Source: Perca fluviatilis (Eukaryota > Chordata > Actinopteri > Perciformes > Percidae). Taken from it: a stretch of 64,000 nucleotides of DNA. Of the stretch, positions 22,680 to 34,700 are shown piece by piece. A program made the translations under genes and the position numbers. The stretch's first letter is position 1. The number at the start of each line of letters is the position of its first letter. Where the stretch lies: NCBI RefSeq assembly GCF_010015445.1, contig NC_053128.1:5163558-5227557 (forward strand). The letters run 5' to 3'. Under the pieces are notes generated by a model that saw nothing but the letters and a program-made list of their open reading frames with translations, made no database searches and had not been told where the DNA came from.

Positions 22680-25660
22680 TTATTTATTTTCATGTGCGAC
22701 ATTTTATTGCAAAAACGCATATTCTGGCCCACTGCCCCGCCCAGAGACCTCAGTCTCCGAGTTCCCCCCGCAGCTTTGTCCGAGGGCGAGGGTGATGCTG
22801 TGTGGGTGCCCCGCGGCGGGGATGATATTATGTGCCTGTCCTTCGGGCACCTCCGGGTAACGTTGCCCAACTCTCGGGCAGAGACTGCTTTTACTTGAAT
22901 ATACTGAAATCAGTATATTCAAGTAAAAGCAGTCTCTGCTTGTCCTGTGCGAATGCGCCACACGAAACTCAGATGTAGGAGTAATTTCTAATTCACACGC
23001 AGTCCCAAAATGATTCTAATCCTGTGCGAATATAGGGTTTAATATGACTTTGCACCATAGCATTAGCTATATCAGGCTTTGATTTTAAGCTAACATTAGC
23101 TACCATTACATGTAATGGTAGTGTTAGCTTGCGGGTTAGGGAGGCATGCGCATCGATTAGCAATAACACCACATATGGTAAAAATAGATCGCCGGCGAGA
23201 CCGTTGTGCATACCTACTGTATACGACTGTAACGTTAAATATATATTTGAATCTGTTTATAAGGTCTGCATAACGTTAGCCCGCTAGCTTGGTTAGCAAG
23301 GTGCAATCTAGCTAGCAAACTGATATTAATTGGGATGCTAACGTTGGCTAAAGAAAAACAGTAAAAAAAATGAACGTTACTTACCAGAAAAACTGAACTG
23401 CCGACTCCTTTGAGTGTCTTGTCGTCCAACCGAACGCTGAACAAGACATTATACGACCAAAGTGTCACAGTCACTACGAAGAAAGCTGGTCAAACTCCAA
23501 AATGAAGTTGACGTGCATTGGATAAGCTTTGCTAAACCTCTGTCATGATTGACAGGCCGCGAACTGTCAATCACATCATAGCCACGCCCTAAAACACCCT
23601 CTGCTTTATCACCGATTTTAAAATCAACGAGACCATAATTCAAAAAATGAACATCATTCTGTGTTGCAGAATACTTAAAACTAGTGATTGAGACCATAAA
23701 CTCATTATGAAGAGGTTTACTGAGTTAATAAATCAAGTGAGAAGTGGGTCACTTTCTCATAGACTTCTACAGAAACCGATCTCCTTTTGCAACCGCACGT
23801 GTCGCCCCCTGCTGGAATTCAGATAGAATGCAGGTTTAAGGCACTTCCGCATTTGCAGCACTTTGCGAAACCGGATGCGCTGTCCACTAATATACAGTCT
23901 ATGTGTCCCATTGTCTTTTTTATTTCTACCACTAGGCTACTACCAAAGTCAACATTTCACAATCAATACATGCTGACCCTGTCGAGTTGACTAATCTGTG
24001 GATCTGAATCTTGAACTTTCTGCCACTTCGTCGATGACTTTCCCAGTTGATGCTGTGATTGGCTTTGGTCTGATCAGCAACAGGCTGGAACCTCAGCAGC
24101 AGTACAAGCAAGTACTTTTATTATCATGATGAATATAAAAACAAAAAAATTCTCACCTTGAAGTTCTTGAACCTCGATTCCAGCTTTCTTGACGGAGCGA
24201 TGTAACTCTGAAAAATAAAGATGAAAAAAATCATGGCATTTTTAAATCCAGCGGTGGATACAAATTAAGAATGGGTAGAGTTAATCTACAAAGCCAAAAT
24301 AAAAGACTTGATTAATAAAAATTATATATATATATATATATCATTATATATTATATATGTATTAGGGCAGTCAAAATTTACATGAAAATAATGAGTTAAT
24401 GCAAAGCCGCGGCGAACTGAAGTGCATCTCCGGTCTGATCTACGAGGAGACCCGGGATGTGCTTAAAGTGATTGTTCGGAGTAATTCACCCTAGGGTCCA
24501 TTGCACCATGACCTCGAGCCAAACACCCCCCCAGAAGCTTTTTTTACCTGGGTCGAACATTGGGAGAGTTAGTAGCGTAGCGTTATCAGCTGAATAGCTC
24601 GGTAATGCCCACGTTTATATCTTGTAAGTTACCCCTATAAAATGCCCGAAATGATACCAAACGCCTACAAGTAGTACAAATAGGTTATGCTCTCATAAAC
24701 GATGGATTGGAAAGTTTGTAAGTACACCAGAAGTTTATGGGCACTTCGCCTGCTCTCTTCAGCTCTCTGTTGCTGCTGCTGCTGCTACCTGCAGTTAGAT
24801 GAGTTCTTAGGCCGTCTTCAAATTACTATAACGAAAAGAGATACAACAAAAAATATATTAAATTTAATGATTAAATAAGGTAATGTCTCCAAACTTACCT
24901 CAATTATTACTTGTCTCCTGCTAGTTATACTACAGCACTTACTTTAAAAAAAAAATATTATATAAAAAATATTTTTGTTGCATCTCTTTTCGGTGTTGTA
25001 ATTTTTAGACGGCCCTAAGCACTCGTCTTACAGCAGCAACAACAGCAGAGAGCAGAAGCCAGCAGGCAAGTGTTATTTACATAAACTTCTGGTGTATGCA
25101 CAAACTTTCCAATCCATCGTTTTATGAGAGCATAACCTATTTGTACTACTTGTAGACATTTGGTATATCTTTTCGGGCATTATTAGTGGGGTAACTTACG
25201 AGATACAAACGTGGGTCCGTTAGCCCCTGCGCTAAGCTATTCAGCTGATAACGCTACTCCAGCTAACTCTCCCAATGTTCGACCCAGGTGAAAAAAGCTT
25301 CTGGGGGGGTGTTTGGCTCGAGGTCATGGTGCAAAGGACCCTAGGGTGAATTACTCTGAACCATCACTTTAAGGTGTTCCTGGAGAACATGATTTGTGAC
25401 GGCTTCACCTACACCGAGCACGCCAAGAGGAGGACGGTGACCGGCAGTAATGTGGTGTACACTCTGAAGAGGCAGGGCCCTGTCAGAGGTTAAACCTGAT
25501 CCTGGATCACAAATAAAAGGCTCTTTTAAGATCCACACACTCAATCAAAGAGACACTTCCTGTTCTGAGTAACAGGCATTATTACTTACATTTTTAACTA
25601 AAAACGATTCAAGAGCCCACAAAAAAGATAAAACCACAATATGTTGATTGACAGCCCTAA

Positions 25661-25706
<46 letters not shown>

Positions 25707-28700
25707 GTATATACGGTATACATATATATATATATATATCATGTGCAGAATTCATTCATATATATATATATATATATGAATTCTGCACATGATTTCATAG
25801 TTTAGATTCAATATAGTCTTAATGAAGCTGATCTTACTCTCAGTGGTGAACTTGAAGACTGATTTACTGCCTGCATCCCCAACAAAGACGATACCATCAC
25901 TGGTTTCAACTATGTCGTGAGGCATTTTAAACTCCTGCAAATAAAGGAAAGTACAGCTCAATAAGAAAGTGTAGGTAACAAAAACAATGCATCAACATCC
26001 CAAAATTACAATGGTCTGATTACAGTATATATCTGGTTCAGAAGGTAGACACTAAGTCCAGACTGGATCTAAACCTGCAAACCTCAGCTTGGGTTTGGCT
26101 AGGTCATATTTCACCTCTGTTTGCATTGGGAATCTCTAATTCATACAGTATAGCATGGAATGTAAGATAAGATGGAAATATTTGTCCCAAAGGAAAGTTT
26201 TCATGGACAAACAAACAATATCTGCTGTTTAAAGAATTCAACACAACATAGACAAACACACAAAGTACAGAGACACAGACTGTTGCATCATACTGCATGA
26301 ACATGCTCATGTTGCATGCAGAGACTGCCACTAGCCAACAAAATTGCACAGCAAAAGCAGCATTTCAGGGGTTAGGCCCTCTTGCTATTCAGGGCTTTGA
26401 TGGACAAATGAGTTCTAAAGCGATTGAGTCTGCACCGGGGGAATCTGAAGCGTCTGCCTAAAGGGAGAAGCTGGTACTCATTGTGGAGAACATGGGTAGG
26501 GTCTGAAATTATCTTCTGGGCCTGCCTGAGGATAGCATTGTTACAGACACTCCCGCCTTGAGTGTGGGATGCTGTCTGACTCCATGATTTTCATGGCTCT
26601 TTGTGTTAGCCGGGTAATCTGGGCTTTCAGCTGAAAACTGAGGTTTCCGAACCAGGCTGTGATGCCGTAACAGAGGATGCTCTCAACTAGGGCTGGGCGA
26701 TATATCGATATAAACAAATATATCGATATATTTTTAAATGAGATATGGAATAAGACCATATCGCATATATCGATATAGTTCAAATGTGATCCTTGCTCCC
26801 ATAGATATGTCGCCGTGAGGTTCTAAACATACGTCAAAACCCGCCGCCATCTTGGAACAGGGGTCCGAAGCATTCAGATCAACGCTAAAGATGCCGGACT
26901 TTTGTACTGCTTAATTATGTTCGATAGAGGAAATGAAAAGAACAAACAGCATGGATAACATTTAACAGGTGACAATGTGTTTTATGATTATATATGCCGC
27001 CCCCGCAATCTGAGCTCCGGCCGCAGCGGGAGGCGGAGGAGCCCGTGCGGCCGCAGCGTTTCTCTCCCCGGGCAAAAACACAGCTTCGTCTCGCTGCTGC
27101 GCGGTCCCCGCTGATCCAGATCGGACCAGCCAAAGACAGAGTTGTGACCGGTAGGATCTTACACGTAGTCCAGTACGAACTGTATGTCGATCGTCGGCGG
27201 AAAGTTCCACTAAGTTTGCCGGGCGCAGGCGGACGGAAAGAAGCTACAGCGGGGCAGCGACCGTCTGCGGCTGCAGGATCTGGAGCTCAGTGCCCGTTAA
27301 AATTACATGTAACGCTTAAATACATACAGAAATAAATAGTGGAGGAATGAGCCTGGACATTTCAGTCTGTTTAAACTTCACCTTGAAGCAGAAACTCTTA
27401 GTTCAGAAGGGTGAAGTTTTTCCGTTTGGACTCAGATCTGTGAACCGATCATAATAAATTTCTTTGTTTTGTAGTCGATAGTTCATCTTTTAGTTTACTT
27501 AAGTGGAAGCAGTATCAAGTGGAAGAATGGGACTATAACCTAGGCTTACAGGCATGAGGCATTACATTGAACAAAGTAGATTATATTAATATCAAAAGCT
27601 TAATTGACCTTTGGAACGAATCACAAATAGCCTATGGAGCTTTGATTTCAAAAAAGTTACTCCTGTTATACAGTATTTAGGTTTACATTTTATTGTTATT
27701 TGAACAGCTGAGCATTTAATCATGAACCAGGTGAAGAAACCGGTTTATTATTTATTTGATTTTGCAACTGTTTCTATGAAACTACTTGTGACATGTCATA
27801 TTTGATTTGGGCTTTGACTGAACATTTGCTCTCACTTCGCGGAAAAAATATCGCGATATATATCGTATATCGATATTCAGCCAAAATATATCGGGATATG
27901 ACTTTTGGTCCATATCGCCCAGCCCTACTCTCAACTATGGCATGGTAGAAGAGGAGCAACACTTTCTGGTTGACACAGAAGACCCTAACCCTACGAAGAA
28001 AGTTTAGCCGCTGTACCCTAGTGCATACATTTTCTACCTGAACACTCCATGTCAGTTTGTTGTCCATGTGTATGCCTAAGTATTTGTAAGAGTCGATCCG
28101 GGTTATGGTGTAGTCATGGATAAACACTGGTGAGTGGTCTCCGATGGATTTGGGGTCAAATACCATCTCCTGTTTAATTGACATTGAGGATGAGGAAATG
28201 TTTGTCGCAGCTGTTTTATACACAGCTGTATCTGATATATTTCATAAGATCCAGGATGGCTGTATCATCGGAAAACATTATCATGTAATTGTCAGTAGTG
28301 CTGCATGTACATTCATTAGTGTACAGGGTGAATAGGACTGGTGAACTGACACACCCCTGGTGGGTGCCAGTTAGGGCTGGGTATCGTTCAGAATCTTTCG
28401 ATCCGGTGCCAATTTCGATACCTCAGTTTCGATAACGATTCCTAACGATACTTTTTTCGATACCATATGTTTTAAAATCCATTTCAACATCAACAAAAAT
28501 ACATTAAACACAAAGCTTTTATTTCCACCTTAATTGTGAATCAAAACAGTTATCAAAATTAAAAAAAATCTGGTAAAACTGCTCACTCAGAGTAACATTA
28601 ATAAAAGTGCCTTGCCTTGCAAGCTCAGCCTGTCAGTCAGTCATCAGGGCAGAGAAACCACCGTTGTGGCTGCTTGTAAGAGGAAGTGGAACGTCAACAG

Positions 28701-31700
28701 CACCGCGACCGCTTTCGGCTCGCCATTAATATCATATCACAGCAAACGCTGTCTGCGTGAAGTTTAAAAAACTGCAACCACACTGGAAACCAACCGTGAC
28801 TCTCTGTGACTTCAACAAAACTGCAGACAGTTTACTCCGTCCGCACCTCTCCGTGTGCGTATGTGTGTGTGTGTCGGTCGGAGCTCCGCTCTGTGTCAAT
28901 ATGCAGAGAGGACAGATAAGCTTGCGCTTACGCGCTAAGACGCTTTTGGAACCGAAATTTGGCACCGAAAGATAAAGAATTTTTCGATACTCATAGGATT
29001 GGAATATTTTTTTCGATACCATAAAAGTATCGACGTTCAGTACCCAGCCCTAGTGCCAGTACTGATGGTCAAGGGCCAGTACTGATGGTCAAGGTTTCAG
29101 ACAGGGTCCTGTTCACTCTGACGTGCTGGGTACGGTTGGTGAAGAATGAGTGGTAACATGCATCACCTGGAGTGTATTAAGGAGAATACACTTCAGGTGA
29201 TGAATATCAACCCCTTCATCATTTGCTGATTGCTTGGGTGCTTGGCCCCAGATGCTACAGAAGCAGTATTATTCATTAAACTAAGCATTTCAAGTTAAAA
29301 GCGCCACCTTGAACAGACGTTAAAGTGATGGTTCGGAGTAATTCACCCTAGGGTCCTTTGCATCATGACCTCGGAAGCAAAAACTCCCAGAAGCTTTTTC
29401 ACCTGGGCGGAACATTGGGAGTTAGCTAAGTAAGCGTAATCAGCTGAATAGCCTTGCGGGCGATTGGACTATCGTTAGATCTTGTACGTTACCCACTAAT
29501 AATGCCCGAAATGATACCAAATGTTACAATTAGGTCAAATAAGGTTATGCTCTCATAAAACAATGGATTGGAAAGTTTGTAAGTACACCAGAAGTTTATG
29601 AACACTTGCCTGCTCTCTTCAGCTCTCTGTTGCTGCTGCTGCTACCTGCAGTTAGACGAGTGCTTAGGGCCGTCTACAAATTACTACACCGAAAAATATT
29701 TATTAATTCAATGATTAAATAAGGTAATGTCTTCAAACTTAACTCAATTATTACTTTTCTCCTGCTAGTTATACTACAGCACTTACTTTAAAAAAAAAGT
29801 TAAATTAATAAATATTTTTGTTGCATCTCTTTTCGGTGTTGTAATTTGTAGACGGCCCTAAGCACTCGTCTTACAGCAGCAACAACAGCAGAGAGCAGAA
29901 GCCAGCAGGCAAGTGTTATTTACATAAACTGCTGGTGTACTTACAAACTTTCCAATCCATCGTTTTATGAGAGCATAACCTATTTGTACTTGTAGATGTT
30001 TGGTATCATTTCGAGCATTATTAGTGGGGTAATTTACGAGATACAAACGTGGGTCCATTAGCCCCTGCGCTAAGCTATTCAGCTGATAACGCTACTCTAC
30101 GCTACCTCTCCCAACGTTAGACCCAGGTGAAAAAAGCTTCTGGGGGGGTGTTTGGCTCGAGGTCATGGTGCAAAGGATCCTAGGGTGAATTATTCCAAGC
30201 CATCACTTTAAGTAGATGTAAGTACATTTCGCTGATATAGTGCCTCCTTTTTCACTTTATGTAAACATTTGAATGCAGGACTTGTACTGTGCGGTATTAA
30301 TAGTTTTACTATTAACAGTTAATAGTTTACCTAAACCGGACCGAGGACAGGGACAGACTCACCCGACACCGGCAATGTGACTGTGTGTGTGGCTGTGAGT
30401 GTGCTTGAGAGAGAGATAGAGCGTATTTGAACTACATTTTAGTGTTGTCTTTTTCGTCTACAATATTGCATGTTGATATCGCCAGAGTCCGCATTAATTG
30501 ACAGCAGTGCTATCTCGTCTTGTCATTATTATCGTTAAAGGAATATTTCACCATTGGAAAGATGAATATATATTTAAATTGGGTCACTTATGTAGTAGAA
30601 ATGTGAAATTGTTTTAGAAATTGGTGGCTTCTAGGCCGAGCAAAGCCAGAAAATGTGTTTTTGGCTCATGTGGATGAAAGACACCAAATCCCAGAATGCA
30701 CCTGCTTTGCTGCTTTAGCGTCTACTCCCAAGCCACGCCTACCCTTTACAGACAAACAGTGAGGCGATCAACTCAAGAAGTGTGTTTTATTGTCATTTCA
30801 ACCATATACACGAAAAAACGTTTCACCGTGGCTCAAGTGGTGTTACACATTTAAAACATATACTTTTTTTGCCATAGCTGATACATTATCCGGACTTATT
30901 TCAGCGGATTGATTGATAGCTCCAGAGTGAACAGAACTGTGTCCATGGCAACGCTCTGCTATGCATGGCAACGGTGTGTTATCCTTAGCAGCGGTCTGTT
31001 ATCAAGAAATAACAGACCGCATTCTACATTAGAATTCAACCAAGCCATGTAATAAAGAAGGCTAACACATAGCTACTAGCTTTAGCTCTTGGTGGGCTGT
31101 GGTATAAACATCGAGTATATAAACAGCCGTAAATTTGCGTGGGATGTAGCTAGAATGGTCGGCATTTTACAGTCACAAACTCCACCAGCAGTTAGTTGGA
31201 TACAAATCACCCCATTTCTGCAACAGCCAGTGCTTGTTAACACAGCCCACCTCCACTAGTAGTCTTACCCGGTGACCGAGCAGCAGGCTGGATTGTCCAC
31301 AGCAATATTTCCACAACAACAAAAAAACTGCAGTCTCTAAACTCGCGTTGGGAGTTTCGTTGAAGTTGGATGTAGTCCAGTTTGTTTAATGAGCGGACAC
31401 TTGCAAGAAGGATTGGTGGAACAGGTGGCCGGCTAGCATTAGCTTTCCACCGGCACACTCGTTCAACGCTCCCCGCTGATGAGGTCCGTTTACCGGCCAG
31501 AGGCATCGAGCTCCACCGCTGGTCTCCATGCAGGCGAAGCTCGCGTAGTATGGCGAGTATTGCGTCTGTAATAAAGTGTCCTGCATATTCTCCGAGCTGT
31601 ACCAATGTATCCCGTTGGTACACGTGTGCGGTAGTTTGAATGCACATAATTGTTTTTTAAAAATTTCCGCCGGGATGAACAGTTTCTGCTCCTGCTGAGA

Positions 31701-34700
31701 AGCTAAACGAGGATTCAAGATGGCTGACACTCGTTTTTTCCTCGGCAATCTCCGGAAAAAGCCGACAGTCCAACCCCCTTTGGGCTATGTGGAAGTGGCT
31801 CCTAATACTGGCATTGACATATATATATATATATATCTGGGTAAAAAAGCCTCAGATGATGCAAAAATCGTCATTTTGCGTCATCTGAGGCTTTTTTCCA
31901 GAACCATAATACAGAGATCTCCCCTCTCAGGGAGACATGATGGAGGGAAGCATGGTCATTCAAAAATACTACCGGGTTTCTACTGATACAAAGCTTAAAG
32001 TGATGGTTCGGAGTAATTCACCCTAGGGTCCTTTGCACCATGACCTCGAGCCAAACACCCCCCCAGAAGCTTTTTTCACCTGGGTCGAACATTGGGAGAG
32101 TTAGCTAGAGTAGCGTTATCAGCTGAATAGCTTAGTGCAGGGGCTAACGGACCCACGTTTGTATCTTGTAAGTTACCCCACTAATAATGCCCGAAATGAT
32201 ACCAAACGTCTACAAGTAGTACAAATAGGTTATGCACTCATAAAATGATGGATTGGAAAGTTTGTAAGTACACCAGAAGTTTATGAACACTTGCCTGCTC
32301 TCTTCAGCTCTCTGTTGCTGCTGCTGCTACCTGCAGTTAGACGAGTGCTTAGGGCCGTCTACAAATTACTACACCGAAAAGAGTTACAACAAAAATATTT
32401 CTCTCTATGACTCTCTGTGACTTCAACAAAACTGCAGACAGTTTACTCCGTCCGCACCTCTCCGTGTGCGTATGTGTGTGTGTGTCGGTCGGAGCTCCGC
32501 TCTGTGTCAATATGCAGAGAGGACAGATAAGCTTGCGCTTTACGCGCTAAGACGCTTTTGGAACCGAAATTTGGCACCGAAAGATAAAGAATTTTTCGAT
32601 ACTCATAGGATTGGAATATTTTTTTCGATACCATAAAAGTATCGACGTTCGGTACCCAGCCCTAGTGCCAGTACTGATGGTCAAGGGCCAGTACTGATGG
32701 TCAAGGTTTCAGACAGGGTCCTGTTCACTCTGACGTGCTGGGTACGGTTGGTGAAGAATGAGTGGTAACATGCATCACCTGGAGTGTATTAAGGAGAATA
32801 CACTTCAGGTGATGAATATCAACCCCTTCATCATTTGCTGATTGCTTGGGTGCTTGGCCCCAGATGCTACAGAAGCAGTATTATTCATTAAACTAAGCAT
32901 TTCACGTTAAAAGCCCACCTTGAACAGACGTTAAAGTGATGGTTCGAGTAATTCACCCTAGGGTTCCCTTTCGCATCATGACCTCGAAGCCAAACACCCC
33001 AGAAGCTTTTCACCTGGGTGAACATGGAGAGTTAGGTAAGGGGCGACGGGGGGGGGGTTATCAGCTGAATAGCTTAACGCGGGTTATTGGACCCACGTTT
33101 GTATTTTGTATTTCTTACACTAGTAAGCCAAAATGATACCAAATGTTCGCAAGTAGTACAAATAGGTTATGCTCTCATAAAACAATGGATTGGAAAGTTG
33201 TGAAGTACACCAGAAGTTTATGAACACTTGCTTGCTCTCTTCAGCTCTCTGTTGCTGCTGCTGCTACCTGCAGTTAGACGAGTGCTTAGGGGCATCTACA
33301 AATTACTACACGAAAAAGGTTACAACAAAAATATTTATTAATTCAATGATTAAATAAGGTAATGTCTCCAAACTTACCTCAATTATTACTTGTCTCCTGC
33401 TAGTTATACTACAGCACTTACTTAAAAAAAAAAGTTTAATTAATAAATATTTTTGTTGCATCTCTTTTCGGTGTTGTAATTTGTAGACGCCCCTAAGCAC
33501 TCGTCTTACAGCAGCAACAACAACAGCAGAGAGCAGAAGCCAGTAGGCAAGTGTTATTTACATAAACTTCTGGTGTACTTACAAACTTTCCAATCCATCG
33601 TTTTATGAGAGCATAATCTATTTGTACTACTTGTAGACCGTTGGTATCATTTCGGGCATTATTAGTGGGGTAATTTACAGATACAAACGTCGGTCCGTAG
33701 CCCCTGCAAGCTTATTCAGCTGATAACGCTACTCTAGCTAACTCTTCCAATGTAAGACCCAGGTGAAAAAAGCTTCTGGGGGGGTGTTTGGCTCGAGGTC
33801 ATGGTGCAAAGGACCCTAGGATGAATTACTCCGAACCATCACTTTAATGCTAAATCAGTGAAGTTTCCCTTTAAGGTATTTAAAACTTCAGTAGAGGTGT
33901 TAATATCCAAACAGGTTTAGTGGCTTGACGGTTATAAAGTAAACGTACAGTACAGGCCAAAAGTTTGGACACACCTTCTCATTCAATGCGTTTTCTTTAT
34001 TTTCATGACTATTTACATTGTAGATTCTCACTGAAGGCATCAAGTGATGTTTAGAACGTTCCTTTTTCCCATGGCTTCATAGAGGGAGCATCACAGTGTA
34101 CAAATCCGCTTAATCCTGTGCCTTAAAATCCACAAACCGGCTTCATCCGTAAGTTATCCACTATTTACAGTTATATTAACATGTTTATGTTAATATTTAT
34201 TTTGTTTGAGTACAGTATGTTTGATGATGTTTAGTTTATTGTCAACTACACATGGATGTATTCAAACTTTGGTCGTTAAAGCATTGATGCTTATGTAAAT
34301 GTTATTTACAGATTACAATACATAGTTTTAAGTACCTGTTTGTATTGTTTTATATCAATAATTCTCTACTAATGTAGAGAGATATTTGGTACTTGCAAAG
34401 ATACTTACTGTGTTTGTATTTTTGTGTTCTTTTTCACAGTTTTACAAAATAAGTGATATTGTAATAAATTATTACATAATGCGGCAGTTCTTACAAAATG
34501 TGGGGGTTACAATTTATTTTTTTTAAAGAAAATATGTAATAATATGGTGCATTATGTAATAACCAACCAAAATGGATGTCTTTTTCTCTACTACTGGCTT
34601 TGAAAGGCATTTGAAGAAAAAATCAAAAGGTAATAAATATATTTCACCATGAAGTATTGCAACATAGTTGCCATCAACAAAGCTAAAAGTTGACGTCAAC

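Larger units (their letters stand above)
19854..23903. mobile_element. Possible 4-kb element bounded by catagactgt... inverted ends
   Basis: The left boundary catagactgttaatattag, then tggacag, is mirrored on the right as ctgtccactaatatacagtc and then tatg. No clean target duplication was seen. The inside is AT-rich with recurrent gctaacgttagc-type motifs near both ends (20.25-20.55 and 23.09-23.35 kb), a perfect hairpin at 22880 and a (TA)n at 22636. It could instead be two independent copies of a short terminal sequence. Confidence 0.45.
24363..25659. mobile_element. hAT-like ends enclosing a histone H4 copy
   Basis: The left end tagggcagtcaaaatttaca and the right end (reverse complement) tagggctgtcaatcaacata share TAGGGC-GTCAA. 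This is the common terminus of fish hAT MITEs. Between them lie an H4 fragment, its 3' processing signal and the TTAA foldback element. The flanks are (TA)n and (TG)n, so an 8-bp target duplication cannot be read cleanly. Confidence 0.5.
26380..29319 (-). pseudogene. Jockey/Rex-like LINE reverse transcriptase, interrupted by two hAT elements
   Basis: Reading right to left on the minus strand, the pieces give [14 protein letters not shown] and [16 protein letters not shown] (29.05-29.2 and 28.34-28.37 kb), [14 protein letters not shown] (28.2-28.3 kb), [20 protein letters not shown] and [18 protein letters not shown] (27.93-28.1 kb), and finally [20 protein letters not shown] (26.55-26.7 kb). 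These are successive RT motifs of a non-LTR element. Two hATs with exact 8-bp duplications split it (26688-27927 and 28372-29052). The frames have stops and the element is dead. The nearest clade is uncertain. Confidence 0.8.
30212..31994. other. Repeat-rich intron segment with hairpins
   Basis: A TTAA followed by aggaatatttcaccattgg at 30535-30557 looks like the left end of another TTAA-target element. A possible partner (gtgaagtttccct then TTAA) is at 33858-33874. A GC-richer part (31.2-31.75 kb) has overlapping ORFs on both strands with no recognisable protein. Hairpins are listed separately. Confidence 0.4.

Noticed and set aside
22692..22961. GC-rich patch with ORFs on both strands as an exon or RNA gene
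   Set aside because: No recognisable protein, and no tRNA, snRNA or snoRNA box order that I can identify. The ORFs end in microsatellite or run through the hairpin.
26994..27335. 113-codon plus-strand ORF in the hAT at 26688
   Set aside because: It is GC-driven, overlaps an ORF of similar length on the other strand, and the region is shared with another transposon's non-coding core.
31237..31748. Long overlapping ORFs on both strands at 31.2-31.75 kb
   Set aside because: No family resemblance and no splice context; the region looks like the interior of a TTAA-target element.
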